From contig JASSKH010000009.1 in the NCBI GenBank assembly GCA_031763025.1, forward strand, positions 7,721,805 to 7,785,804: 64,000 nucleotides of DNA, read 5' to 3'. Within the stretch, counting starts at the first letter, position 1. Each line of letters starts with the position of its first letter. The notes beneath the pieces were generated by a model. That model was given only the letters and a program-made list of their open reading frames with translations, had not been told where the DNA came from and ran no database searches. Shown here piece by piece: positions 46,517-59,140 of the stretch. The translations under genes were made by a program, and so were the position numbers. The stretch comes from Macrocystis pyrifera. Its lineage: Eukaryota > Sar > Phaeophyceae > Laminariales > Laminariaceae.

Positions 46517-49500
46517 GTATATATTAGTGTACTTGTAGTACGATAATCGGAGCACGAACACGGTTACGGACACTGGTTGAATACAGTAGCAGCAGGTTCG
46601 TCGCTTTCCCTCGTTTGAAGCACCTACAGGGGGCAAGGATGGACAGTTTTTTTTAAAATAATTTACTACTGTATAGTACTAACCAAACACTTGCGTATAG
46701 GGTATCCAGGGAATTCTAATATCTTCCCGTGTATCTTGCGCATTAGTTCAAGTAAGTTACGTTGTTGATACTTCCAAAACCCAACTACTGTGATTCAATT
46801 ATTCCCCCCCCGTATCCTCTGCCACCTCAGTGAAACCACCTCTGCTGTTTGGTTGGACACGTACAAATGCCTGTATGTATGTTCTATTGTTACAACAGGT
46901 GGACCCTGCCGACTACCAGAAGTTGCTTGACTGCGTGTTCACGAGCGACATCAACGTATGCGAGGAGGTACCCTCTGGGGCCGCGGGGACCGGGCGGTGC
47001 TAAGCTGACCAACCCCCTCGGGGGCACCGCGCACCAGGTCACTGGGGCCGACAGGTACATGCAAGAGTGTACGTGTGCATTGATGGTTTGTATCTGTGAC
47101 CAAAATACAGCAGTGACATGTTCAGTCTCAACGTGTTTTTGGTTGGCCACCGAATAGTCTCCTGAACCATGTATGTAACAGGACAATACCTCCTACTGCA
47201 CTGTATTTCACCCCCCCCCCCCCCCCCCCCCCCCCCCTTTTTTCTGAATGTTGTTAATAGTATATGTTCTTTCCCCACGTGCTGGCTACCAAGATACCAC
47301 TACGTCCGGAAATATATTGATTCCTTGGACACTAATACAAAAAAGCCCCCAACGGTGCTTACATTTCGGGCAGAGTGACGCCAGGTTACTGACAGTAAGG
47401 ACGGTTTTATATTAGTTCATGAACGCACAGGCGAACGCACAGAGTGATGAAGGCTGCCTTTTTCAAAAGCACCTTTTGTTGGGGGAATAAAAACAGATGT
47501 TCGTCGCGGAATAGTTGAGGGAGCACTTTCAAGCACGACTGAATTGCGCTGCTTCCTGCAATATTTTTTACCCAACCTCAACCGGTACGTGCAGAATCTA
47601 GACCGTTGCGGCGACAATAAGTCTTTTTGTTGTTGGACAACAGCAAAAATATTGCACCTTTCCCCACCTTCCCAACAATATCATGTTCCTCGTCTAATTC
47701 TGTGCCATTTTTCGTACGACCCGCCTGACTGCTGATGCTTATCCTCGGACGCCCTGGTCATCATATCTGGTGTTCCGGTGATTCTACAGCGACAATGTAT
47801 TTATTACCACACCCGACAGCCTCCTCTCCGAACGGTTGGTAAGCGCTGGTACTGCTGAACGGTAGTGACGGACCATTTCAAACGCATGCTTCACCGGGTT
47901 GTTTTTAGTTCTTGCTTGTCGCTGTTGGTGGGTGTACCTGCTGTCTTTAATAACTCCCAAATACACTGTTGTATCATTTCATTTGCACGAACTACTGTGT
48001 GTCGCGACAAAATAATTATTGTTGTTTCTCTCTCTCCTTCGTTGATGCGTTACCACATGACCGTGCAGGCCGCCCAGCAGACAGAGGTTTACTGGATGGC
48101 CCTGACCAGGGACGTCCCCTTCTCGCAATACGGCAACGACGGGCTCGTCCAAGTCGCCGCAGGTAAGCCACCCTGAATCGATGCTTACATCATGGCTGGG
48201 TGTACATTTCTGGAGGCCAGCAGCGACCGACATGTCTATGGAATCGATGACCACTCGCCTTTCTACCCCATTCGGAATACATGCATAAGAGTCAACAGCG
48301 TGGTCTGCACATACTGCGGCACGTTGAGCCCCACGTATTCATGACTGACTCAACAGAATATGTATTCCGATCTCGTTGGAATCCCACTATTTATAGTGTA
48401 TCACAGCATCATTACTACGGTAGTTAACTACTTGCAGAGTAAATAGGTCATATAACCTTACACTGTTTACCAAGGTCTGGGCTAGGAAGATATATATATA
48501 TATCTCCTGGAGGGACGATATTCACAACCTTTAGCTGCGTGGAATACGCCCAACCCTCCGCCCGGCCCACCCCCCTCCGGTGACTGGTCAAAACTCGAGC
48601 AGAGAACTTACAGGCCAACCCTGACTTCACCGGGCTCAGCATCCCCAGGAGCGAGGACGGAACGATCGACCCTGTCACCCAACTGTTCCGGACGGAATGG
48701 CCGGGTGTAACCACCGGTCCTGTGGTTTCTCAGTTCATGCTGTCGGACTTCCCGATCGACTCTATTGTAGTACCGCCTAAGGCGGTCACTCTTTTCCCGC
48801 GGATGGACTACATGACGGCCTTCCAGCCGTGGCTCGATGTGCAGGTGGGGATTCGATTGTGTTGGGCATCTTTGTTGTTCGCGTTGAGCTTGCTATATTG
48901 CTAGGCATCAGGCGGCTCAATATAGAACGGCGTCTACCCTTCGTTTTTGCCAAGGATGCACCCTGGATTGTTTTTTTCGGTTGGATGTGAACAGCACGAC
49001 ATAGACATTTACTTTCTTGTGTGTTGACGGAAGCATATGGAAGGGTAGTTCTCGAGCGCGATCGTTTTGGGCGCACCTGCATCAAGGGTGAACCCGCCAT
49101 CACTTTATGTCAGTACTCGGAACGTTAATAGTTGCAGTCCCCTTTCAACCTGCATGGACATTTATGGGGCGAAAACAGGTTGTTCTGTATGTTTCGTTTC
49201 ATTATCATTATCTTACTTTTTTCGGTGTAGTGGCCGAACGTTTCGTCGCATGGTTTTCCAGTCGTCGCTATTACCACAGCTAACACTCGACCTTCCTACG
49301 GTTATATCCCCGGTTTCAGAATGGTGCCTCCACCGTGGAGACTATATTTGTCGACCCGAGTGAGCCGCTCTTCATCCGAAACGGCCGAGACTTGGCCAAC
49401 CTCTCCTTCACCGATCAGCTCTACACGGAGGCTTTCCGCGCCGCGCTCATCTTGCTCGCGCAAGGCGTGCTTGGAGGCTCCGTCGGACCCTACAAAGGGG

Positions 49501-52500
49501 CCGTGCGGCAGCAAGGGTTCGCTACCTTCGGCGAGCCGCACATCCTCACCCAAATGGCCTCGGCCAGCTCTTCCACGCGCCACGCGTGGTACGCTAAGGT
49601 GCGCCTCAAATTCACAGGGCGGAACACTCTGCCCGTTTCCGTTTCCCGTTTGGGTGCAAAGGAAACCAAGACTCCTTCCAGCAATACCGACAGTATCTCG
49701 GGGGTATTGCACATGTAGATATAAAATTGAATACTATACCTACGTTTTTCCAAACACAGGTGCGGTTGAAACAACCAGTCCGTGAGCGCCGTCATCACGA
49801 TGGACAGTGTGTTTCGTGGACTTTTCCTCCAATGACGCTTGAAGCGAACACATGCCGGTTTGGGGACATAGATTCCTAACCCTATTATGAAAGAGGTCGC
49901 AAAAAATTCCATGTGTTATTGGCCAGTTGGACGTTACTCCGTCAGGTAACGCCAACACGCCTACGCCAGATCAACGTAGGGTATGACTATCTCGCCTTAG
50001 TTTGTTCGCAATCTGCTATAGGCCCCACCGTATGCCACATCGTTTTCAAACACTACTCCTCGAGGGTATGCGTATTTCGGTCACCCTTCTCCAAACCACT
50101 TTCACGATAAGTTTGGCTCGTCTCTTTCTCCCCCCGACCACCACCCCACCCTAAACGACACAACAGTGGCAAGTGCACCGCGTGCTGAGGCCCGAGGCGT
50201 ACGGTGGCCTGCTGCACAACACGCTGGTGGGGGACGTTATCACGCCGTTGCCGGAATCCATCCTGAAGAACACGGTCAGTACCTAATAGTGCATGTTTAC
50301 TGCTTGCTTAGAACGGTCGGGCGTAAATCTAGACATGTGTGTTGATCGTACCTAGAGCGCTATATACGATGTCCGATAGCCCAAACAATGTGCACTTATA
50401 GAAATCATGTACCGGTATCTACCGTAATATTAGGTCCCAAACTATCCAGGGTATTGAGCGTGTAAACATTGGAAGGAAGTCGTTTGGTCGTTCCGCATGG
50501 TCCCACAGTGACTGAGCGTGTTGCCCTGCACCATATACAAGATATAGTATTTGTTGACATTCATTTCCGGTCGAGTACTTCGTGTCTGCTGCCCGTGAGA
50601 CGAGGGCAAGTTCAACTCCACACCACAAAGTATAACTCGTATGCACTACCGTGTGAATAATCGTTTTACTCTCCTGGCATGCTCGACGATAACGTGGTGG
50701 CGGGGGGTAGGCTATAACCGCCTTATAGCTGATCTAGTGTGATGTTTTCTTTTTCTTGTGTGGAACGACTCACCGATGTACGCTCGCAGGATCTTCTCTC
50801 TCGAGTGTTGACGCACAATGCCGCCCAGAACCCAGACGGTGAGAAAACCTTCCTTCTCCCCATGGCGGTCGCGGAGGGCTCCCCCACGCACCCTGCCTAC
50901 CCTAGCGGGCACGCCATCAACCTCGGCGGTTACATCACCGCGCTCAAGGTAACAACTACATGATGGTGCTTGCTGTGGGCGGTTGACCGCTTTTGAACCC
51001 ACATAAAATTACTGCGAAAATAATGACAAGGCTGGAAATATCAACCTTTCGATATGGTGTGGGGGTGCCGTACCGGTCGCGGCATGACGCGCGCGTATCG
51101 TGGAACTACAGTACTGGTGTCGAAGTTCGGGAACCCAATCCATGGTACCCTACCCGAACTGGGCCCGGCTAGCATTGTGTGGACAACGTTGGAACCTTGG
51201 TATCACTTGGTTTCGGCACTACTTTCCTCTCACGCCCCAAAGCACGCCACAAACCTACTCGACATGAACGATGGTTGGTGAACCTTAGGGACAATCGAGC
51301 GCTCGTACTCGAACCACGGCACAAAAACACGCCTGGGTCTGACAACGCAACCAAATCTACGACCACCGCTGGAGAGTCGACCCTGTTGTTTCGACTGAGG
51401 TGTGACGGCACGAACATCATTTATTGAGAAGTGTATCTCATCCCAGCGTTCCCTTCTCTCTTCTGGATAGGCGTTCGTTGGATTCGAGGCCGGGCAAAAG
51501 TGCTTCCCCAAGCCCGTAGTCTCCAACGACGGGGGGACTGAGAGGGTTCCCTTCGTGCCGACCGGAACGGAGTTCCTGGACGAGTGCATTGACGAGAACG
51601 GCCAGATGACCACGGGCCTCACTATCGAAGGAGAGCTCAACAAGGTGGGGAAACTAAATTAGGTGTTTGCTTTCGGAGCGCACACGTGGGATGCGCTTCA
51701 AGAAGTGGGACAGTGCACGTTATCACTCTGAAGACGGCGAAATGGGCCCTGTTTCCCTGCCCGAACTGTCGCTAAACGTGATCCTTTGCTTAACGCACGA
51801 TGATGTTTCGTGTTAACCCCACTCATTCAATCGGCGAGCTGATCCCGCCTGTCATTTGAGACAACCTCCCGATGCGAGTACCCTAGATACTTCGTTCCCT
51901 GGCATAGTAGCCCAAAGGGGTAATACAGGAAGCCACTCGTCTGGAAGACCTCTCAGTCGCACTTCTCCATTTGTAAGACACACGAAGAGTCTTTGTTTCT
52001 GCAACATGCTTCGTGCTACACATAAGCCATCCATGCTACGAGCTATTGACATGACGTGCAATTCGCGGGAGCAATAGAGACACCCCTACGATGTTCGTCA
52101 TATTTAGGATAGACCGCTGAGCTACTCAGCCGGCGCCAACTGAGTAATATCCCGAACAGACGAAGTTCGGGGTTCAAGTTCCAACAGAATGCTGTACCCA
52201 CAGTCTTCTTCGTTGATCTGATGGCTAACCCCGCCCTACTCTCTGTGTTGGCCTTCTCTCTTCTATGCTCGACAACTCAGGTCGCCTCCAACGTGATCAT
52301 CGGCAGGTCGATCCTCGGTGTCCACTGGAGGATGGATGGCGTCTACGGCGCCCTCATGGGGGAGACTAGCGCCGTCCGCCGCTTGCAGCAGGTGCGTTGT
52401 CGTAGGGTAGGGTGTTGCGACGAGTGAGGACCGTTGTAAACCATGCCTCAATCAAACCGTTTGTGTGTAGGAAGGGATACAAAGCACCCAGAAAGCACTT

Positions 52501-53450
52501 AGGCGGAGTTGAGCTTCTTCCGGGTCTTTTATCGTATACCCTTGTACAAAGCGCTTGCCCTCTGTTTAATAGGCGTTTTCACCCTGCTACGGGTCGTCTG
52601 TGTGCCCTAATACCCGTAGCACCCAAAGCGTGTAGGCACCTAACCCACACACCACTTTCATCATAAGCATGAACACCCCATCTAATTTCTCGACCGAACC
52701 TCTCCGTCGCATCGTCTCACTGACAGGAACTGCCCGGCCTCCCCGAGGCTCGTGTTGTCGATGGCGCTAGCAGCGACGACATCCCCCCGGCGACGTACAA
52801 GTTCCGTCTCTACAGCGGCAAGCAGCTCGAGCTGCTCGGCTCCAACTTGTACAGGCTGGATGGCGACCTCTGCAAGGGTGCATACACGGGGGACGATTTC
52901 TGCGACGTGAGTCGGTATCCAATACTGGCGACAGTATATAGCTAGTGTTGCGCCCTTTGTTGTTCGACATTCTTGTACTGGCCTTGCGCTATGTTCGTGA
53001 CAATGTTCGGACGTTTCGCTTTCTGCTAATGATTATAAGTTAGAGAAGTTTTGTCGATGTGCACCGTGTCGGAAATATCACTCCCACCATGGTTAGTGTA
53101 AGTACAGGCATGCGTCCTATATATTACACGCGTCTTTGCCCGTTAGACTGGTTCTGCCATGGGTTCGCTGGACTTAGGTTTAGTTGCGTCCTCGTTGCCG
53201 CTCCGACATCCAATCCTTGAACCATAGCCGCAAGACGCAGAAACTGTACAGTAGTATCGCTGGTGACCAGGAGCACGCCTGCTTGGGCCAGCAGGAGTTC
53301 CTTGTCACGACTACCCTCTCCTGCTTTGCTTCAACGTGTCTCTTGACACCATCCTGTATCCAATATTAGGTGGTGAACGAGGATGCATTCGAGACCTTTG
53401 AAGAGATCGTGAAGCACCGTGCCACTTTCTCCTTGCACACCGAGCTGTGA
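46355..53450 (+). CDS. vBPO: vanadium-dependent bromoperoxidase, copy 2 (one frame disturbance; 5' exon not found)
   Basis: Twelve exons with GT-AG borders and consistent phases encode about 597 residues (Ascophyllum mature enzyme about 557). Introns are 230-735 nt. All pocket residues are visible: Lys closing exon 6 (HAWYAK) and Arg in HRVLRPE (exon 7), His-Ser-Gly-His in SPTHPAYPSGHA (exon 8), Arg and the vanadate-binding His in GRSILGVHWR (exon 10). The His matching His411 of Ascophyllum points to a bromoperoxidase. The product would use H2O2 to oxidise bromide or iodide in the apoplast or cell wall. The only flaw is one extra base in exon 2 near 46984, in a G-rich run. It may be a true recent lesion or an assembly error. 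The N-terminal exon with start and signal peptide is not identified. An LTR element lies 0.8 kb upstream. Confidence 0.9.
46899..47054 (+). CDS. vBPO: vBPO copy 2, exon 2 (contains the extra base)
   Basis: Encodes VDPADYQKLLDCVFTSD and, after the extra base, AKLTNPLGGTAHQVTGAD. The exon has 156 nt against 155 in copy 1, and only 155 restores the phase needed at the next acceptor. Confidence 0.85.
47211..47237 (+). repeat. poly-C run, 27 bases, inside a vBPO copy 2 intron
   Basis: An uninterrupted C homopolymer, followed by TTTTTT. Confidence 0.95.
47790..47838 (+). CDS. vBPO: vBPO copy 2, exon 3 (49-nt micro-exon)
   Basis: Encodes DNVFITTPDSLLSERL after a TCTACAG acceptor; donor GTAAGC. Needed to join phase 2 of exon 2 to phase 0 of exon 4. 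Corresponds to the PPVPTLPS linker of the Ascophyllum enzyme. Confidence 0.8.
48069..48162 (+). CDS. vBPO: vBPO copy 2, exon 4
   Basis: Encodes AAQQTEVYWMALTRDVPFSQ and YGNDGLVQVAA, matching AEVYWMALARDVPFMQYG of the family. Ends in phase 1 at GTAAGC. Confidence 0.9.
48603..48844 (+). CDS. vBPO: vBPO copy 2, exon 5
   Basis: Encodes NPDFTGLSIPRSEDGTIDP, LFRTEWPGVTTGPVVSQFML and DYMTAFQPWLDVQ. The last block matches NYMVDFDEWLNIQ of Ascophyllum. Confidence 0.9.
49320..49598 (+). CDS. vBPO: vBPO copy 2, exon 6
   Basis: 93 codons: NGASTVETIFVDPSEPLFIR, YTEAFRAALILLAQGVLGG, GFATFGEPHILTQMASASS and HAWYAK. The last Lys is the vanadate-binding lysine (Lys341 in Ascophyllum). Open throughout, unlike copy 1. 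Confidence 0.9.
50167..50274 (+). CDS. vBPO: vBPO copy 2, exon 7
   Basis: 36 codons starting WQVHRVLRPEAYGGLLHNTL. The Arg of LRPE is eight residues after the exon 6 Lys, the spacing of the two vanadate-oxygen ligands in the family. Confidence 0.9.
50790..50948 (+). CDS. vBPO: vBPO copy 2, exon 8 (active site)
   Basis: Encodes LTHNAAQNPDGEKTFLLPMA, EGSPTHPAYPSGHAINLGG and YITALK. This is the most conserved block of the family and holds the acid-base His and the Ser-Gly that hold the vanadate. Confidence 0.95.
51471..51644 (+). CDS. vBPO: vBPO copy 2, exon 9
   Basis: 58 codons: AFVGFEAGQKCFPKPVVSND, FVPTGTEFLDECIDENG and LTIEGELNK, matching GLDRGGDCYPDPVYP and LTFEGEINK of Ascophyllum. Confidence 0.9.
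52281..52391 (+). CDS. vBPO: vBPO copy 2, exon 10 (vanadate His)
   Basis: 37 codons: VASNVIIGRSILGVHWRMDG then LMGETSAVRRLQQ. The His six residues after the Arg is the residue that binds vanadium directly (His486 in Ascophyllum). Confidence 0.95.
52727..52906 (+). CDS. vBPO: vBPO copy 2, exon 11
   Basis: 60 codons: ELPGLPEARVVDGASSDDIP, YKFRLYSGKQLELLGSN and CKGAYTGDDFCD, matching the FEFRLFTG and CPGLVYTG C-terminal strands of the family. Confidence 0.9.
53370..53450 (+). CDS. vBPO: vBPO copy 2, last exon
   Basis: 26 codons and TGA: VVNEDAFETFEEIVKHRATF then SLHTEL. This tail extends beyond the end of the Ascophyllum protein, but it is kept in copies 1 (shortened) and 3. Confidence 0.85.
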   Translation: MVNEDAFETFEEIVKHRATFSLHTEL

Positions 53451-55090
53451 ACACCTTCAAGAACCTGGGGGCTACCAACAGCCCCAGTGACCTCCTTCAG
53501 TGCAATACATGACCTGCGTGTCCCGTTGAGGCTTGCATCGTGCTCGAGCAGAGCAAACCCTCTGGGTTACCGAGCGTAACCAGACATGGCCACTGATTTG
53601 GGGCAATTTGGGGACTATAGAGGATGTACGATTATGCGTTGACATGACTTGTATATCCCCGTGACGGGGGATTCCCGGTTGTTTATTGCCCATCGAAATC
53701 TGTAGCAGGGTTTGATATGTTTGTGATCGCAATTGAGTAGGCGTGCACCTGGTTGTGCTATATTGTTCCCGCTTCGTCGCAGCACGTTATTGCAGGCTGA
53801 CGAGAGAGAGAAATGTGTATGTGTTCATTACCGCCCACTACTGTGAAGTACGAGAGTGTTCCACGTATTTTGCAGGTAGACGTCGCATTTGGTTCCGACG
53901 GCTTATATACCATGTAGATAGAGTGTGCAATGAAAGACTGAGCAGTATCGATCCGTAGCGTAAACAGGAATGCCCTTCTACTTTGGTGGTCTCGTCAGAA
54001 ACGCATGTATCCGATAAAATGGGGTACATCCTAGCCGATCGAGATCACGCTGTTTTTCATTCTGAATTCGAAGATAGATGCCGTCGGAGGTAAGGGCCCT
54101 TTTGCTGCATAGCCGTCGAGGAATTGCCGTCCTTAACGTTCTTGGGTATGGCCTGGTTTTCCTCCGGGTGAATATTGCTGGCGTTGAGTTTGGCAGCGCG
54201 GGGGGAGTTCCGCTGTCCCGAGCTCTGTATCTTTTTCTGTTTGATTGGGAGTTATATTTGTGAGCGAGAGTTGGCAAACAAAGGTCTTGCTGCCACTCAA
54301 GTGCTTGCGTTGAACGAAATGCCTCCTGCCGGTGGTTTGCGAATGCGGCGTAGTGTTGCAGCGTGTAAGAGTGGTACTGTAGCGTCTGCCCCAGACTTGT
54401 TGCGGAGCAAGAACGAATGCCAAGGGCAGGCGGTCTACCGCAAGGCAACCCATTGACGTGCCGGTGCATTGTCGCGTTACGCATGCACGTGTGCAATATA
54501 CTCAATCCAATACATATTATAATACGTCATACAACTCTATGAACTAGTTTCCATTCTCAGAGCTCTTGCTATCTCACCACGACACAATGTGTACCAATGT
54601 GGACGCGTGGAGGTCCACGGCAACACTTTCTTAGGACAGCTACAACCGATGTGCTCTCGACCAATAATACCCTACCTGCGAGAACAGACACCAACTCGGT
54701 CAGGGAACTCTACTGCAGTACCGAGATATTTCAAGGCGTGTTTTCGACCATATTCGCTGTGAACCTGCACAATCGAATCGATTTGACCATCCTGATCGTG
54801 TTTCCCGCTACGTTGGCGACCTCACGTTTTTGACGCAACATGAAGTGCCAACCAGCTGTTCTGTTGTGGCCTTTGTGGAAAACTGTCTGTTTCAACACGG
54901 AATAGGCACACGCTCAACATCACCAATATCGGCTTACCAACACAATGGTTTTGAAACACTCAGACTGAACCATCGCTGGAGGTGTTTGCTATTTCGTAGG
55001 TGCGCAGGTCCTCTTCTGAAGCTAGCTCTACCCCTGGCATGAGCTACGGACAGAAACGTTCTTGAATCTTAGCCTTAGGCAAAATCTTCC

Positions 55091-56038
55091 CTAAGCTCCT
55101 AGAGTTCCACAGGCTGGCTTAATAAATTGATCTGTGAGATTCGAAATATTGGAGCAGGCAAGTCGACCCTTCAGCCAAACGGACATGTAAATACTTGTCA
55201 CGACAAGCCCCATGCAACCACTGGGAAAACCTACAATGGAGTAGAAGCACTTCGGCATCTTCGGAATTGAACGCATCAACAACGGAACCCCCAATCATAA
55301 CAACCACATACCCCAGTGTTCATTGAACTTCAAGGCAGAGAGGTCGTATCACGGGTGTAAGTGGAGCTAATATCACCGGCTCGGGGGCAGTTCGTATAAG
55401 CTACAGGAGTTGTTCTGTATGTATTGTGCAGAGTACCCACATTGACACCAGAAGATGCAGTTCGAATTCTCTCAGGCGTTTCCTCAAAGCCCTTCGTCAA
55501 TATCAAGTTTCTTCTAGTCACACGCGGTCCTCCATCCATCCAGTTCATATAAAGCCAAAGGGAGGTTGTGGAATGGCATGTCATGGCATCACTGGAAGCA
55601 ATATCTCGAAATTATTTTTGCAATACGTAGCGTCTTGAATAAACACAACCACCATCATCCATTCCCTGAACACGATCCGACGAAATGAAATAGTTATATT
55701 TTCCTCAGATACCCAATCAATATCCTGCCCGTGTAGTTGAGGTAAAGTGGTGTAGTTCGTCCATGACGAAAGACTACCACAAATGCCTAACGCAAACAAT
55801 CTTACGAAAACGATATAGCGTACTTGATTCCAAGAACCATTAGTCGCATATCTTAAGTGCTGTAATGGCTGTAACACCGTTGTAGCATCGTTGTAGCAAG
55901 GGCATTTCCAGGTAAATCGATAAACATCGGCATCCCGAAATAGGGTCGAAACAAGTATACCCAACAGTAGCATCTATCATTACCAGTGTGGGCACTAATC
56001 CCAGTCTCCGCCGAGCCTTTAAAAGTGCAAACGAACAA
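55091..56038 (-). other. minus-strand coding-like remnant, unrecognised
   Basis: Successive minus-strand frames (55853-56038, 55581-55973, 55330-55584, 55091-55307) read as plausible protein in different phases, for example DIDWVSEENITISFRRIVF and SGCMGLVVTSIYMSVWLKG. They might be exons or a decayed gene. No domain is recognised. Confidence 0.25.
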
Positions 56039-56415
56039 CGTGCCTAGCCTTTCGTATATTCTGAGATATCTACCCGAAACCCCTCAACAAGTCCAATATA
56101 TTATATCGGAAAGATCCAAGAATATATTCCTCCCATGTTCGTCAATCAACATGTCCGGTAAAGAATGCTTCGTCCAGCCATTGTGTAGGGTCAATATACG
56201 CACCAGGTGTCATGTTATCGCGTTTACAATATCAATCGTGTTTTTCTGTGCGGAGTACGCATGGCAAACGTTTCCTCCCTTCACAGTGCGGGATTGATTG
56301 CAATGCAGTACACATAACGCAAATACCTCATCACTTCAAACCGACCGAAATGCGCACCCGAAGATCCAGAACCAAGTTCCAGAACTTTATCCAAATGCCT
56401 AACTTTCAAGTCCCA

Positions 56416-56447
56416 ACACCAGAAACACCAGAAACACCAGAAACACC
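56416..56447. repeat. 9-bp minisatellite
   Basis: ACACCAGAA repeated about 3.5 times without change, encoding Thr-Pro-Glu repeats in one frame. Confidence 0.9.
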
Positions 56448-57520
56448 GGCGGCCCGGTCACAATTCTCTAATGCTGAATCGTCGTTCAAACGTTGTATTT
56501 AATCAGGAGCAAACCACTACAAAGTGCTCATGATGAAGTCCCTGTGTTGTCAAGTCAACCTCCCATGGGACGCAACTACCTGGGGGATTAAGACTGACTC
56601 GTACGATGCTGGGAAATATCGACAAGTGTTCGCTTCATTTACAACACCAGGGACATTCCGGGAACATACTGCTAAGCTTTCCGTATATAACTACTTACAG
56701 GTATTTCACTCTCTGAGCGTGCTCCGTTAGTACATCCCTGGCCTCTCAGAGCTCCATCTTGGAAATCGCCTCCTTTTATTACTTGCCGGACATTTGCAGC
56801 GGGTCTTTGTTCTCTCCATTTCTCTTGGCACTTTCGGTTGTTTTTTCCTTTTTTCTTCTTTCGCTTCGTGTGCGTGCGTGTACCCGGAGCACTTTACCGT
56901 GGGCGAGCCCGGCGCCGTCGCGGGTGTCAGCGGGTACTGAGGCGTCGTGTGGGCCCCGAGACACGAGGGATGCATGAACGGGCTCTGTCTGGCCTCCATC
57001 GGTGATTTTGAATAGAATATGCACGATTTTTAAGATTTGTTCGGGACTGCAAGATAAGATTCAATCGGTGCTTATTTTTTCGACTGGGCCGAAGGTCAGA
57101 GAGAGAGCTGCGCAGTCTGAGCACAAACATTGTCGAGCTGGCAAACGACGGCCACGGTGAGAACCGGGCTTCACGCGAAGCAGCGATGGGGCTCACTGTG
57201 GCAAATAGTGAGGACAACTTTGCCCTGACCGAATCGGTGGCGAAGTAGTCGCAAGAGGGGCGGGAGGCGTACGAGGCTGAGAGAAAAACTCTGCTGTTGT
57301 TTTTTTTTTATTTTGAGCGGTGCGAGGTGTTCCAATCAGGCAGAAAATTATTACATGAGGGGACGGGGATTTGGCTTTTATTCCAAACATTTCGGTTTCC
57401 TTTTCATTGTTTTTACGGTGTTGCTGTGCCGTGCTGTGTTTTCTCTTTCGACATACAGCAAGCATATCAAAAGAAGAAAATGATTACCCTACCTGGGGTA
57501 TGTACGTACGTACGGCATGT

Positions 57521-57562
57521 GAGCGAGCGTAGAGGGCGGAACCGCCCGCGACGCGAAGCGTA
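57521..57562. repeat. GC-rich hairpin repeat, copy 2 of 3
   Basis: GAGCGAGCGTAGAGGGCGG and CCGCCCGCGACGCGAAGCG form the two halves; the loop is AA. More diverged than the other two copies. Confidence 0.65.
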
Positions 57563-57712
57563 TGTGGCGTCCGAGCTGTTTCTTTCTGAAGCATAGCGGT
57601 GGGACTCTTGGCACTGTCAAGTCGCCAGTTTGCAACTACTTTCATAAAATAATCAACATTCATTTATGGACCTCTGTCCGCTTTGCATACGATGATGTAC
57701 ATTTCCTTCCTA

Positions 57713-57762
57713 CGCGAGTGTAGCGGGCGGCGTAGGCCGCCCGCGGAGCGAAGCGCCTTGTA
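57713..57762. repeat. GC-rich hairpin repeat, copy 3 of 3
   Basis: GCGAGTGTAGCGGGCGGC, loop GTAG, then GCCGCCCGCGGAGCGAAGCG and CCTTGTA. Lies about 190 bp after copy 2. Confidence 0.75.
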
Positions 57763-58663
57763 ATACGTACCAAGTCTCTGTCATTGTAACATCTGCCAGA
57801 GGTCACAACAAAGCCTCTCAGCATGCTAATACAGTAGTCCCTAAATGCAAAACATGCGCACCAGTATTCTGCTCGAGATTTGGACTGCCGGGGGTAACCC
57901 CAGCCAAAGCGTATTTGATGGATCTCTAGCGTTTCTCCTATGGGCTCTCGGGAAATGGGTCGGGCCGGGATGGGTTTAAGGATTGACCCTCATGGTGGCA
58001 GGAGAGGAGGGGTACACGTAGACGCGGAGTAGAGTACACGTGTATTGTAGAGCAGCTCCTGAGAACATTCCACATATCGCCAGGAGAAACATGCCTGTTG
58101 TCTTTGCGTATTCCTAGACCTTACATATATATATAGATTTAGTACACCTCACGCCCTCAACCGTCTGTGCTGGTTGTGCATTTCACCTGGAAAGGGTGCT
58201 CTCGACACCCACAGAAAACTACTGATCGACGTGCACTCTCCATTTTTCATACTAGGTATGCGTGAGCTTCACACTTGCCTGGTATGTCTGGCTCTGCTTG
58301 GGGGAAAAAAAAAAAACGATCCGCCACCGAGGGGGATGTTGTGGAACCGTCACGCCTGTCGCAGGCAATGGTTGGGTCTTTCCCGAGAGAAAGTCTCCTA
58401 AACGTCTACTGGGGGCTGGGAATGGAAGGGGCAAGTGGCGACCCACTGGGTTGACGGAATGGGATGGTATTACACGATTGTTTAGTGGGACGGGACGAGA
58501 TCGGCGAACGGGTCGGGAACAGCTCCCGAATTGAATCGATAATTTCACCGGGAAACGCAATCTAGAATGGTCGGCGTCACGATCGGGAGCACAGATTAGA
58601 GACCACGTCTGCGTAAAGAGAGAAATGTAACCGAGTCATGTTCAATCGAGAAGTGTTTAGGTC

Positions 58664-58935
58664 GACGAGGAGGAGGGGGAGCAGGAGGAGGAGGGGCAGG
58701 AGGAACAGGAGAAGCAGGAGAAGGAGAAGAAGGATGACGAGCAGGCGGAGGAGCAGGAGGAGCAGCAGGAGCAACAAGAGCAGGAGGAGGAAGAGGAGGA
58801 GGAGGGAGGGGGAGGTGGAGGAGGAGGAGGAGGAGGGGGGAGGAGGAGGAGGACGAGGAGGACGAGGAGAAGGAGGGGGAGGAAGGGGAGGATGAGGAGT
58901 GGGAGGAGGGGGGAAGAGAAGGAGGGGGAGGAGGG
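58664..58935. repeat. purine-rich GAG/GGA tract
   Basis: About 270 bp almost purely of A and G on the plus strand. It creates long Arg/Glu/Gly or Pro/Leu/Ser open frames that are not genes. Such a tract can form triplex structures. Confidence 0.9.
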
Positions 58936-59140
58936 GCAACAAGAAGTAGGAATTAAAAGGCGGGAACAAAGAGGGGGGATATGAGACAGGCGAGCAGCCG
59001 CAATACTAGCCACAGCAGCAGCCGCCGCAGCAACAGCATGAAGAGTTGACGAGGAAGACAAGGAGCAGAAGGGAGAACCGGAGGCACGCACCGCCATCGC
59101 CGCCGCCGCCGCCCCCCACGAGATCGAAAATAGAAAGGGA

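Larger units (their letters stand above)
52640..54850 (+). repeat. plus arm of a large inverted duplication (vBPO copies 2 and 3)
   Basis: Reverse complement of about 61772-64000, covering the last two vBPO exons, the intron between them and about 1.4 kb of 3' flank. Shared flank blocks include CAGTATCGATCCGTA, CTTGGGTATGGCCTGGTTTT and GCGTTGAACG/GCGTTGAATG. The duplication presumably continues upstream; the window ends there. Confidence 0.85.

Noticed and set aside
52110-52190. tRNA-like fold inside a vBPO copy 2 intron (two stems and a GGTTCAAGTTCC stretch)
   Set aside because: CCCGAAC/GTTCGGG is a good hairpin, but no acceptor stem or proper T-arm pairing can be built on either strand.
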